From DATKYV01 sp035528275 (GTDB lineage Bacteria; Acidobacteriota; Terriglobia; UBA7540), in assembly GCA_035528275.1 (NCBI GenBank), contig DATKYV010000103.1, forward strand, positions 1 through 13,383: a stretch of 13,383 nucleotides of DNA, written 5' to 3'. This document shows positions 6,882 to 13,322 of the stretch, in pieces. The notes under the pieces were generated by a model. That model was given only the letters and a program-made list of their open reading frames with translations, ran no database searches and had not been told where the DNA came from. Numbering within the stretch: position 1 is the stretch's first letter; each line of letters begins with the position of its first letter. The position numbers and the translations under genes were made by a program.

Positions 6882-6909
6882 GAATTTCGATTTTCCAATT
6901 TCGAGTTTC
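6882..6909 (-). repeat. Four copies of the same heptad in inverted orientation
   Basis: Read on the minus strand, this stretch is GAAACTC, GAAATTG, GAAAATC and GAAATTC, the same heptad family as 6760-6815. Units 6781-6800 and the reverse complement here match at 18 of 20 bases, so the two arrays could pair across a 66-base spacer. The plus-strand end runs directly into the moaC ribosome-binding site. Confidence 0.8.
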
Positions 6910-6919
6910 GGGAGCGTAG

Positions 6920-7414
6920 ATGGCATCGAAGCGACGGAAGACATCTGGTCGGCTCAGTCACTATGACGGCGCCGGCCGCCCCCGCATGGTGGACGTTTCC
7001 CGGAAACCGCAGACCGAGCGCCGGGCGGTGGCCGAGGTGCTGGTGAAGATGACGCCGCGCACGCGCCGGGCGCTCAGACAAAATCCCAAGGGCGATCCTC
7101 TGGAGATTGCGCGCGTGGCGGGCATCGCAGCGGCCAAGCGCACGGCGGATCTGATCCCCTTGTGCCACCCGCTGCTTTTGAGCCACATTGATGTCCGGGC
7201 GAAGTTGTGCAAGAATGGCGTGTTGATTTCCTCGATCGTTCACTCCACGGGCCCGACCGGGGTGGAAATGGAAGCGCTGACGGCGACGGCCGTTGCCGCC
7301 CTGACCGTTTACGACATGTGTAAGGCGCTCGACCGGGGGATCGAAATAACCCGCCTCCGGCTACTGGAAAAAAGCGGTGGGAAAAGCGGAACCTATCGCG
7401 CCCGGCGGCGGTGA
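6920..7414 (+). CDS. moaC: Cyclic pyranopterin monophosphate synthase
   Basis: MoaC converts the 3',8-cyclo-GTP derivative made by MoaA into cyclic pyranopterin monophosphate, the second step of molybdenum-cofactor synthesis. The 164-residue protein contains LSHYD (12-16), MVDVS (23-27), KGDPLEIARVAGIAAAKRTADLIPLCHPL (split as K57, K73, and H83 in the CHPL loop), TGVEMEALTA (113-122), and YDMCKALD (131-138), with the catalytic Asp132 and Lys135 equivalents. It ends in SGGKSGTYR as expected. The ATG is preceded by GGGAG (6909-6913) at 6 bases. The N-terminal ten residues are basic and probably disordered. It lies between moeA and mogA with a response regulator gene inserted. MoaA, moaD and moaE are not in this window. 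Confidence 0.96.
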   Translation: MASKRRKTSGRLSHYDGAGRPRMVDVSRKPQTERRAVAEVLVKMTPRTRRALRQNPKGDPLEIARVAGIAAAKRTADLIPLCHPLLLSHIDVRAKLCKNGVLISSIVHSTGPTGVEMEALTATAVAALTVYDMCKALDRGIEITRLRLLEKSGGKSGTYRARRR

Positions 7415-7455
7415 AGGGCCTTTGAGCGTGTGATTTTGGGGAGAAGCGGGGAAGC

Positions 7456-8187
7456 ATGCAAGCCGGTCTGAAAATCCTGGTCGTTGACGATAATCCGACC
7501 ATCTTGAAGCTGATCTGCAAGAGCCTGGAGAAGGCCGGGGAGTTGATCACCGCCACCGACGGCGCCGACGCGCTGATGAAAGCCATCGAGCTGAAGCCCG
7601 ATCTCATCATCTCCGATTATTCGATGCCGATGATGGATGGCCGGGCGCTCTTCGAGAAATTGCGCGCCCGCAAGGAGACAGAGGACATTCCGTTTGTCTT
7701 CGTCGCATCCCGCAAAGAGATCGACGAGCGGTTGCGGATGGTTGTCGATGGTGTGGAAGACTACTTCGTCAAACCCTTCTTCGTGCGCGAACTCACTATT
7801 CAGGCGCGGCGCATCACCGCGCGGCTCCACCAGCAGAAAATGGAGCAGATGGGCGCACGGGGCGGGGCGATCACCGGCAGCTTGACCGAGATGAGCTTGC
7901 TCGATTGGATGTCTTCGCTCGAGCAGGGCCGCAAGACCTGCGCCCTCGTCCTGCGCAACGGCAAAGACCTCTGCACTCTTTACTTCACCGAAGGCCAGGT
8001 GACCCACGCCACGTACGGCGATCTGAAAGGCGACCCGGCAGTCTTCAAAGTCTTGACCTGGACGGAGGGCGAGTGGGCGCTGGACTTCTCCAAGACCGCG
8101 AGCGAGCAGACCACCACGATGTCCACGCAAGGATTGATGATGGAAGGCCTGCGCATCCTCGATGAGGCAAACCGCGACGCGGGCTAA
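7456..8187 (+). CDS. Response regulator: receiver domain plus PATAN/DUF4388-like domain
   Basis: Residues 5-122 are a CheY-like receiver: acidic pair Asp11-Asp12, phosphoacceptor Asp54 in IISDYSMPMMDG, the switch Ser85 in VFVASR, and Lys106 in YFVKPF. A short Gln/Met helix (123-135) leads to a second domain (about 139-212) with GSLTEMSLLDWMSSLEQGRKT and LYFTEGQVTHATYGDLKGDPAVF. That pattern is typical of the DUF4388/PATAN domain found in PatA/PilG-like regulators, thought to mediate protein-protein contacts rather than DNA binding. No helix-turn-helix or enzymatic output is visible, so it may act by binding partners, for example in motility or cell-surface control. The start has only a short-spaced GGGGA before it. 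It lies between moaC (41 bases) and mogA (33 bases) and is probably co-transcribed. No histidine kinase is nearby. Function is unknown. Confidence 0.85.
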   Translation: MQAGLKILVVDDNPTILKLICKSLEKAGELITATDGADALMKAIELKPDLIISDYSMPMMDGRALFEKLRARKETEDIPFVFVASRKEIDERLRMVVDGVEDYFVKPFFVRELTIQARRITARLHQQKMEQMGARGGAITGSLTEMSLLDWMSSLEQGRKTCALVLRNGKDLCTLYFTEGQVTHATYGDLKGDPAVFKVLTWTEGEWALDFSKTASEQTTTMSTQGLMMEGLRILDEANRDAG

Positions 8188-8220
8188 AGCGGGGCCGCCG
8201 CTTCTCGCACCCAACCTGGA

Positions 8221-8715
8221 ATGACCTCTCCGTTGCGCGCCAAAATCCTGGTGTTGAGTGATTCCGCTGCCGGAGGGCAGCGCGCCGACCTCTCCGGCCC
8301 GGCCGTCCGCGACGCCTTGCAGGCGCGCGGTTGGCAGGTGGTGGCGCGCGAAGTGCTTCCGGATGATGCCGGGCAGATTCGCCGGCGCCTTGAAACCTGG
8401 AGCGATGGCGATGATTGCGATGCGCTCTTTACCACCGGAGGCACGGGCCTCGGGCCTCGGGATGTGACGCCGGAAGTGACGCGCCGGATTATCGAGAGGG
8501 AAGTGCCGGGCCTCGGGGAGTTGATGCGCGCCGAGGGGTTGAAAAAGAACCGCCGGGCGGCGCTCTCCCGCGGGCTGGTCGGCGTGCGCAACGGCAAATT
8601 GATCGTCAACCTTCCGGGCAGCGTGCGGGGGGCGGAAGAATCACTCGCCGCCATCCTCGACCTGTTGCCCCACGCCGTGGACCTTGTTCAAGGGCGTACC
8701 GAGCACGGCGATTAG
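8221..8715 (+). CDS. mogA: Molybdopterin adenylyltransferase, MogA/MoaB type
   Basis: MogA-type enzymes adenylylate molybdopterin with ATP, making the substrate that MoeA loads with molybdate. The 164-residue single-domain protein has the fold's signatures: ILVLSDS (9-15), ADLSGP (22-27), TTGGTGLGPRDVTPE (71-85) with Asp81 and Glu85, and NLPGSVRGAEE (130-140). Length agrees with MoaB/MogA, and there is no MoeA fusion. The ATG at 8221 has only a GGA directly before it, so translation may depend on coupling with the response regulator gene ending 33 bases upstream. Together with moeA and moaC it forms a partial molybdenum-cofactor cluster. Sequence alone does not cleanly separate MogA from MoaB, so the symbol is approximate. 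Confidence 0.9.
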   Translation: MTSPLRAKILVLSDSAAGGQRADLSGPAVRDALQARGWQVVAREVLPDDAGQIRRRLETWSDGDDCDALFTTGGTGLGPRDVTPEVTRRIIEREVPGLGELMRAEGLKKNRRAALSRGLVGVRNGKLIVNLPGSVRGAEESLAAILDLLPHAVDLVQGRTEHGD

Positions 8716-8747
8716 CGGGGAAAATACACCGCCGGGCGGGGACCCTG

Positions 8748-8756
8748 TGCTATGAT
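8748..8756 (+). promoter_or_regulatory. Extended -10 promoter of nuoA
   Basis: TGCTATGAT is an extended -10 element (TGn followed by TATGAT, 5 of 6 to consensus). No good -35 hexamer is visible, as is usual for extended -10 promoters. Transcription would begin about 8763, giving a leader of roughly 23 nt that contains the AGGAGG ribosome-binding site. Confidence 0.5.
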
Positions 8757-8785
8757 GAGTGCGGTTCTGAGGAGGAAAAGACAAG

Positions 8786-9145
8786 GTGCTGGATCTCTAC
8801 GGGCCGATTCTGATTTTCTTCGCCATCGCCGCCGCGTTTCCGATTGTGACGTTGTGGCTCGCCAAGTTTGTGCGCCCCACGTTTGTGCCTACGCCGGAGA
8901 AGGTGATGCCTTACGAGTGCGGCATCACGCCGGAGTCCGATTCGCGCGGCCGCTACACGGTGCGCTACTATCTGGTCGCCATCCTCTTTGTGATCTTTGA
9001 CGTGGAGACGATTTTCCTCTTCCCCTGGGCGGTCCAGTTCAACGCCCTGGGCCTGTTCGGCTTCGTGGAGATGATGGTCTTCCTGGGCATCCTGATCGTC
9101 GGCTACGTCTGGCTCTGGCGGCGCGGTGCACTGGAGTGGATCTAA
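8786..9145 (+). CDS. nuoA: NADH-quinone oxidoreductase subunit A
   Basis: NuoA is a small membrane subunit of respiratory complex I, located where the membrane arm meets the peripheral arm. The 119-residue protein has three predicted transmembrane helices at about 5-27, 62-80 and 93-112. It also has the conserved loop MPYECGITP (41-49, Cys45) and RYYLVAILFVIFDVETIFLFPW (split: RYYLV at 60-64, Asp72 and Glu74 in FDVET). It starts at GTG, with AGGAGG at 8770-8775, 10 bases upstream, and an extended -10 promoter before that. The next gene is an unrelated SDR rather than nuoB, so the other complex I genes must lie elsewhere. It is intact and of normal length, so it is probably functional. Confidence 0.95.
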   Translation: MLDLYGPILIFFAIAAAFPIVTLWLAKFVRPTFVPTPEKVMPYECGITPESDSRGRYTVRYYLVAILFVIFDVETIFLFPWAVQFNALGLFGFVEMMVFLGILIVGYVWLWRRGALEWI

Positions 9146-9198
9146 GGCTTCCCTTCGCGTTCCTCCCCAATCCCACGCAAGAGACTTGGCTTGTTGCG

Positions 9199-9210
9199 CC
9201 GGACGTCCGG
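9199..9210. promoter_or_regulatory. 12-bp perfect palindrome upstream of the SDR gene
   Basis: CCGGACGTCCGG is self-complementary and lies 38 bases before the SDR start, in the 103-base gap after nuoA. It could be an operator for the sugar-acid genes or the stem of a nuoA transcription end. No T tract follows and no clear sigma70 promoter is visible nearby. Confidence 0.35.
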
Positions 9211-9248
9211 AGCAGTTGAAGATTCCACGCCCCTGAGGTGACACCCAA

Positions 9249-10082
9249 ATGAATCTGGAGGAACTGACTCGCCTTTACGACTTCACCGGTCGGACGGTCG
9301 TCATCACCGGTGGAACGGGTATCCTGGGCGGAGACATCGCCTGCGCCCTGGTGGGATGCGGGGCGAACGTTGCTTTGCTGGACCTGAATCTGGAGCCGGT
9401 AAAGGCCCTCCTGGATCGCATGGGGCCGCGAGCCGGGCAGGCGGCGGCGTTCGAGGGAAATGTTCTTGACCGCCAGAGCCTTGGCCAGGCCGCCGAGGCC
9501 ATCCAGAAAAAGTTCGGCGACATCCACTGCGTGGTGAACGCTGCGGGAGGCAACAAGCCCCAGGCAACCACGGGTCCCGATCTCTCCTACTTTGACTTGC
9601 CCACCGAAGCCTTGCGCTGGGTGTTCGACCTGAATATTCTGGGTACGATGCTCTCCTGCCAGATCTTTGGCAAAATCTTGGCGGAGAAAGGCGACGGCAC
9701 GATTCTCAATATCTCGTCGATGAACGCATTTCGCCCCTTGACGCGCATCCCCGCTTACTCGGCGGCGAAGGCTGGCGTCAGCAACTTCACCCAATGGCTG
9801 GCCGTGCATTTGGCCCAGGAGTATTCAGCCAAGATTCGCGTCAACGCCATCGCCCCGGGTTTCTTCCTGACGAACCAGAATAGATTTTTGCTCGTCGACC
9901 GGGATTCGGGGAAGCTGACTCCGCGCGGCGAGGCCATAATTTCCCACACGCCGATGGGCCGGTTCGGCGACCCGGAGGATTTGTTCGGCGCGGTCCTCTG
10001 GCTGCTCTCTCCCGCCTCGGCGTTTATCACCGGAATCGTGGTCCCGATTGACGGCGGATTTTCGGCCTATAGCGGCGTGTAA
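9249..10082 (+). CDS. SDR oxidoreductase, D-mannonate oxidoreductase (fructuronate reductase) type
   Basis: The protein probably interconverts D-fructuronate and D-mannonate using a nicotinamide cofactor, in cytoplasmic hexuronate breakdown. The 277 residues form one classical SDR domain: cofactor loop TGGTGILG (20-27), Asp45 at the end of the second strand (favouring NAD(H)), NAAG (97-100), catalytic Ser157 and Tyr170-x3-Lys174. The segment NAFRPLTRIPAYSAAKAGV (159-177) and IAPGFFLTNQNR (201-212), plus the ending PIDGGFSAYSGV, match the SDR-type mannonate oxidoreductase group as I remember it (Bacillus YjmF-like, about 278 residues). This is not the larger MDR-type UxuB of E. coli. GAGGTG lies 8 bases before the ATG. 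The LarA-like gene follows 87 bases downstream and a UxaE-type gene is convergent beyond that, supporting a hexuronate role. Another sugar-acid substrate is possible. Confidence 0.85.
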   Translation: MNLEELTRLYDFTGRTVVITGGTGILGGDIACALVGCGANVALLDLNLEPVKALLDRMGPRAGQAAAFEGNVLDRQSLGQAAEAIQKKFGDIHCVVNAAGGNKPQATTGPDLSYFDLPTEALRWVFDLNILGTMLSCQIFGKILAEKGDGTILNISSMNAFRPLTRIPAYSAAKAGVSNFTQWLAVHLAQEYSAKIRVNAIAPGFFLTNQNRFLLVDRDSGKLTPRGEAIISHTPMGRFGDPEDLFGAVLWLLSPASAFITGIVVPIDGGFSAYSGV

Positions 10083-10158
10083 CCGGGACGCCGGATGGCC
10101 GTCCCGGGTTCGCTCGGGCATGTGGCACAAGCGGGAGGAGGGATTGGCGGAAAGAAAC

Positions 10159-10163
10159 GGAGG
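10159..10163 (+). promoter_or_regulatory. Ribosome-binding site that fixes the start of the LarA-like gene
   Basis: GGAGG lies 6 bases before the ATG at 10170. The frame is open to an ATG at 10095, but that start has no comparable site, and the extra 25 residues (Gly-rich, then basic) are not LarA-like. Confidence 0.7.
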
Positions 10164-10169
10164 CAGTCG

Positions 10170-11438
10170 ATGGTACTCGGCAAAGGATCCGCTGAGCGCT
10201 ACCTGACCGAAGAAGAAGCATCCCAGGTTGTTCTGGAAGGGGTGACTTCACTGGGCTTGGACGGCAAGCGCGTGCTGGTGATCATTCCCGACGGCACGCG
10301 CACCATGCCGATGCCGCTGATGTTCCGCCTCTTCGATCGGCATCTCGCCCCCCGTGCGAAGGCCCTGGATTTTCTGGTGGCGTTGGGCACCCATCCGCCG
10401 ATGAGCGACGCGCAATTGAGCAAGCTGGTTGGCGTGCCCGTGGTTGACGGACAAGCGGGAAAGAGCCACATCTTCAATCACCGCTGGGACGACCCGGCGA
10501 ACATCGTTACCCTGGGCGCCATCTCGGCCGCCGAAATCAGCGAGATTACCGGCGGACTGATGTCGGAAGAAATCCCCGTCAGGCTCAACAAGCTCATCCT
10601 GGACTACGACCAGCTCATCATCTGCGGGCCGGTCTTCCCTCACGAAGTGGTGGGCTTCTCGGGAGGAAACAAGTATTTCTTCCCGGGAATCGCCGCGGCG
10701 GAGATCATCAATTTCACGCACTGGCTGGGCGCGGTGATGACCAACTACAAGATCATCGGCTCGGGCTACACGCCGGTGCGGGCTGTCATCGACCGCGCCG
10801 CCGCTTTCGTTGACCGGCCCACCGCGTGTTTTGCGCTGGTGGTTACCCACGACGGGATGGCCGGGTTGTACTTCGGCTCTCCCCACGAAGCGTGGAAAGC
10901 CGCCAGCGGCCTCTCCGCCCAAAAACACATTCATCGAGTGAATAAGCCCTTCCGCCGCGTCCTCGCTGTCATGCCGGAGATGTACGACGATCTCTGGACG
11001 GGAGGCAAGGGGATGTACAAGATGGAACCGGCGGTGGCTGACGGCGGCGAGGTGGTCATCTATGCCCCGCACATCACCGAGGTCAGCTATACGCACGGCA
11101 AGCTGCTCGATGAGATCGGCTATCACTGCCGCGACTACTTTCTGGCCCAGTGGGAAAAGTTCAAAGGGTATCCGGGCGGAGTGCTGGCCCACTCGACGCA
11201 CGTGAAGGGCCTGGGCAGCTTCGACGCGGCCACGGGCGTGGAAACTCCACGCGTCCAGGTGACGCTGGCGACGGGCATTCCGGAGGAGCGCTGCCGGCGC
11301 ATCAACCTGGGTTATCTCGATCCGCGCCGCGTCAACATGCAGGGGTGGCAGGGCCGTGAGGATGAAGGCATTCTCGTCGAGCCTCGCGCCGGTGAAGTGT
11401 TATATCGAGTCAAAGAAGAACAACAGGGAACTGCTTAG
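10170..11438 (+). CDS. LarA-family nickel-pincer hydroxyacid racemase/epimerase homologue
   Basis: LarA proteins invert the alpha-carbon of 2-hydroxyacids by hydride transfer to a nickel-pincer nucleotide covalently held by a lysine. The 422-residue length is close to Lactiplantibacillus LarA (424). Key residues align by spacing: DGTR (41-44), GTH with His75, PHEVVGFSGGNKYFFPG (157-173) with His158 and cofactor-anchoring Lys168, and His184 in NFTHW. The 10- and 16-residue gaps between the last three equal those of LarA H174, K184 and H200. The substrate is unlikely to be lactate. The neighbours are a mannonate-oxidoreductase-type SDR (87 bases upstream) and a UxaE-type gene, and some LarA homologues epimerise C2 of gluconate. 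I infer a hexonate 2-epimerase, for example mannonate to gluconate. The cofactor-maturation genes larB, larC and larE are not in this window. Confidence 0.85.
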   Translation: MVLGKGSAERYLTEEEASQVVLEGVTSLGLDGKRVLVIIPDGTRTMPMPLMFRLFDRHLAPRAKALDFLVALGTHPPMSDAQLSKLVGVPVVDGQAGKSHIFNHRWDDPANIVTLGAISAAEISEITGGLMSEEIPVRLNKLILDYDQLIICGPVFPHEVVGFSGGNKYFFPGIAAAEIINFTHWLGAVMTNYKIIGSGYTPVRAVIDRAAAFVDRPTACFALVVTHDGMAGLYFGSPHEAWKAASGLSAQKHIHRVNKPFRRVLAVMPEMYDDLWTGGKGMYKMEPAVADGGEVVIYAPHITEVSYTHGKLLDEIGYHCRDYFLAQWEKFKGYPGGVLAHSTHVKGLGSFDAATGVETPRVQVTLATGIPEERCRRINLGYLDPRRVNMQGWQGREDEGILVEPRAGEVLYRVKEEQQGTA

Positions 11439-11445
11439 CAGGGTA

Positions 11446-11459
11446 CTGAGAACGCTCAG
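11446..11459 (+). terminator. Small hairpin after the LarA-like gene
   Basis: CTGAG-AACG-CTCAG forms a 5-bp stem beginning 8 bases after the stop. There is no T tract. It adjoins the 96-bp repeat and shares its CTGAG/CTCAG motif, so it may belong to that element rather than act as a terminator. Confidence 0.25.
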
Positions 11460-11463
11460 AGAT

Positions 11464-11559
11464 CCTGTCATCCTGAGCGAAGCGAAGGATCTAATCGCTG
11501 CGATTTCCTCACACGATTGAGATGCTTCGTCCGCCGACCGGCGGACTCAGCATGACAGG
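11464..11559. repeat. 96-bp element with 14-bp terminal inverted repeats
   Basis: CCTGTCATCCTGAG (11464-11477) and the reverse complement of 11546-11559 (CCTGTCATGCTGAG) match at 13 of 14 bases. Further in, GCGAAGGATCT opposes AGATGCTTCGTC imperfectly. An internal perfect palindrome, GTCCGCCG-AC-CGGCGGAC, lies at 11529-11546. I recognise the TGTCATCCTGAGCGAAGCGAAGGATCT-type sequence as a repeat common between genes in several bacterial phyla, though this is from memory. It lies between two convergent stop codons and could fold in transcripts from either side. Confidence 0.8.
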
Positions 11560-11623
11560 GGCCGTTCGTTTGCACCCTTCCCGCGCAACCTCGGAATTCT
11601 CCAATCATCAATAGAATAATCGC

Positions 11624-11641
11624 GGCCCGAGCCGGCGGGCC
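11624..11641 (-). terminator. Possible terminator of the UxaE-type gene
   Basis: GGCCCG (11624-11629) and CGGGCC (11636-11641) pair perfectly around six bases, starting 16 bases past the stop codon of the minus-strand gene. On the minus strand the hairpin is followed by GCGATTATTCTATTG, which is T-rich but not a continuous run. Plausible but weak. Confidence 0.35.
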
Positions 11642-11657
11642 AATCATCATGCCGCGC

Positions 11658-13163
11658 CTACGTTTGTTTTGCCTGAGCGAACGGGGTGAGGTGGCGGATG
11701 AAATGCTTCTGCAAGTTGGCGGCGTAGGCCTCGAGATGGCTTCGGAGGAAAGACATGAAGCGATCGCAAAAACGCGGCTGGCCGTCACTGGCGAGCTCGG
11801 TGAGCACCGAGCCGAAAGTGACGTGCAGAATCTGGCGCGAGTCGAACTGATCGAGCAAGGCGGGCAAGTCGGTCTCGGCCACAGACTCGGGGAGGGGCGC
11901 GCTCTCCAGGCTCCCGGAGACGTGGTAGCTGGCCCGGTCGGTTTCGTATCGCTGGCGCGCGAAAACGTAAATGGCCCGAAAGAAATCCGGGTCGAGAGAG
12001 GCAATGGTGCGCAGGGCCTCCAAGTAGCTCGTTCCGGCCGTCTTCAGGTGAACCAATCCCCGCGTCTGGCGCATTGCCGCCGGGTAGACACTGAACTTGT
12101 CCGACCCGGAATGAAGGCTCAGCTTGTAGGGGCCAAAATGGCGGGCGATGGCGGCGTGGGTGGCAAAATCGTCTTCAAAAACCTTCAAATTCCCCACGTA
12201 GTCGACACCCTTCAAAAACTGGCCGACGTAGCGAGGCGCCAGGCTCACCCAGCGCACGTCCAGCCTGCGCAGCTCCCTGACGATGTAGATGTGTTCGGCG
12301 TGGGTGGTCGGAGTTTCCGTCTCGTCCACGGAGACTTCGAGCTCGAAGGGTTTGCCGCCGGTTGCCTTCATGAGGTGGCCGTACATGCCGGCCACGTGAG
12401 CGATGGCCCGTCCGTATTTCACCGCCGCCCGTGCCATCGTGTGCTCGTCAAAACCGACGCGGTGACCTTCCATGTGGAATGAGTGTTTGACAAAGCGGCC
12501 GCGCAGCGACTCGGCGTCGTCGGCGAGCTGCTCCCAGGGCAGTGTGGCGAGAGCTTTTTGAAGCTCGGAAGGCGACATCCGGTTGGCGCGGCTTTCGACA
12601 TGCTCGCCGGGGTCGATGGTAAAGAAAGTGAAGCCGGCGGCGACGCAGGCGTCAATGTCGGCGGGGGTCTTCAGATGGTCGGCGTCGGCGCCCACGCCCT
12701 CGCGCCAACCTTCCTGGAAAATGCCCCACGTGGCGTCGTCCATCACCTGCTGGGGAGTTCGCCCGGTGCGGCTCATTTCGCGAATCGACTGTTGGGCGAA
12801 AATGGGGGCGATATCGCCGCCCACGGCGCGCACGGCGCGCGCGTGGCCGGGTGTGGCCAGCCCCAGCCGGTCTCCCATGCCCACCGACGTCCGCAGACCC
12901 AGGAGCTTTGGCCTGAGCCAAGCGATGTGAGCGCGCAGCGCGGCAGCGTTTTGAGGGCTGGTCGGCCCGACCAGAAGTTTCTCGCCCGTACGGTCTTCGA
13001 CCTCGCCTTCGAAGTCGGAGAGGAAAGAAGCGTTGGATTGCGGCACAAGAATCACCAGTCGCAGCCCGCCCGCGACGCCCGCCAAAGCCCACTCGGCGGT
13101 ATCAGTGACGGTCAGCGATTGGGGAAGAAGGTCAAGATTGGGAATGGAAGATAACGTCAGCAT
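11658..13163 (-). CDS. uxaE: Tagaturonate epimerase family protein (UxaE type)
   Basis: UxaE interconverts D-tagaturonate and D-fructuronate, joining galacturonate and glucuronate breakdown in bacteria lacking the classical tagaturonate reductase branch. The 501-residue protein matches the family as I remember it in length and in conserved blocks: DADHLKTPADIDACVAAGF (160-178) running into TIDPGEHV, ELEVSVDETETPTTHAEH (274-291), KLSLHSGSDKFSVYP (347-361), and HLKTAGTSYLEALR (372-385). The acidic and histidine residues in these blocks suggest a metal-dependent TIM-barrel-like enzyme; the barrel is inference. The ATG at 13161-13163 has AGGTGAG 6 bases upstream on the minus strand, and a promoter lies further out. 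The N-terminal 90 residues are less recognisable. It is convergent with the SDR and LarA-like genes, not in their operon. Assignment is good at family level; the reaction direction is unknown. Confidence 0.85.
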   Translation of the reverse strand: MLTLSSIPNLDLLPQSLTVTDTAEWALAGVAGGLRLVILVPQSNASFLSDFEGEVEDRTGEKLLVGPTSPQNAAALRAHIAWLRPKLLGLRTSVGMGDRLGLATPGHARAVRAVGGDIAPIFAQQSIREMSRTGRTPQQVMDDATWGIFQEGWREGVGADADHLKTPADIDACVAAGFTFFTIDPGEHVESRANRMSPSELQKALATLPWEQLADDAESLRGRFVKHSFHMEGHRVGFDEHTMARAAVKYGRAIAHVAGMYGHLMKATGGKPFELEVSVDETETPTTHAEHIYIVRELRRLDVRWVSLAPRYVGQFLKGVDYVGNLKVFEDDFATHAAIARHFGPYKLSLHSGSDKFSVYPAAMRQTRGLVHLKTAGTSYLEALRTIASLDPDFFRAIYVFARQRYETDRASYHVSGSLESAPLPESVAETDLPALLDQFDSRQILHVTFGSVLTELASDGQPRFCDRFMSFLRSHLEAYAANLQKHFIRHLTPFAQAKQT

Positions 13164-13188
13164 CTGCGTCTCACCTGCGGAAGTCGGG

Positions 13189-13205
13189 CGGTTGGAAAAC
13201 CGGTT
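13189..13205. promoter_or_regulatory. Overlapping palindromes at the predicted uxaE start site (possible operator)
   Basis: AACCGGTT (13198-13205) is a perfect 8-bp palindrome, and CGGTT-GGAA-AACCG (13189-13202) is an overlapping hairpin. Both cover the predicted transcription start. A palindrome centred on CG with flanking TGGAA/TTCCA resembles LacI-family operators, which often control sugar-acid genes, but no regulator gene is in the window. Confidence 0.3.
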
Positions 13206-13207
13206 CC

Positions 13208-13236
13208 ATCATCATGCCCGGGGATTGAGGAGTCAA
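13208..13236 (-). promoter_or_regulatory. Sigma70-type promoter of the UxaE-type gene
   Basis: On the minus strand, TTGACT (13231-13236) is followed after 17 bases by GATGAT (13208-13213). The -35 matches 5 of 6 and the -10 matches 4 of 6. Transcription would begin near 13201, leaving a leader of about 38 nt. Confidence 0.5.
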
Positions 13237-13303
13237 GCGGCAAGGGCTCTTTCAATTGAGAAGCAAATTACCGTGGGAATCTGACAGCAGCGGGAAGGGA
13301 TAT

Positions 13304-13321
13304 TGGCCACCGTCATGGCCA
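13304..13321. repeat. Short inverted repeat TGGCCA
   Basis: TGGCCA occurs at 13304-13309 and 13316-13321, six bases apart, and each copy is itself palindromic. It lies between the terminator and the uxaE promoter. A role is not evident. Confidence 0.3.
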
Positions 13322-13322
13322 C

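Noticed and set aside
6760..6909. CRISPR array
   Set aside because: The repeats are 7 bp with no spacers and occur in two orientations; there are no cas genes.
5399..7243. 614-codon minus-strand frame opposite moeA and moaC
   Set aside because: It crosses two real genes and the heptad arrays; its translation contains the arrays as low-complexity repeats. A shadow.
10095..10169. N-terminal extension of the LarA-like gene
   Set aside because: It has no ribosome-binding site and is Gly-rich and basic; the ATG at 10170 has GGAGG at ideal spacing and gives the family length.
13181..13320. Riboswitch in front of uxaE
   Set aside because: The sequence has short palindromes but no match to a conserved riboswitch core that I could recognise, and the predicted leader is only about 38 nt.
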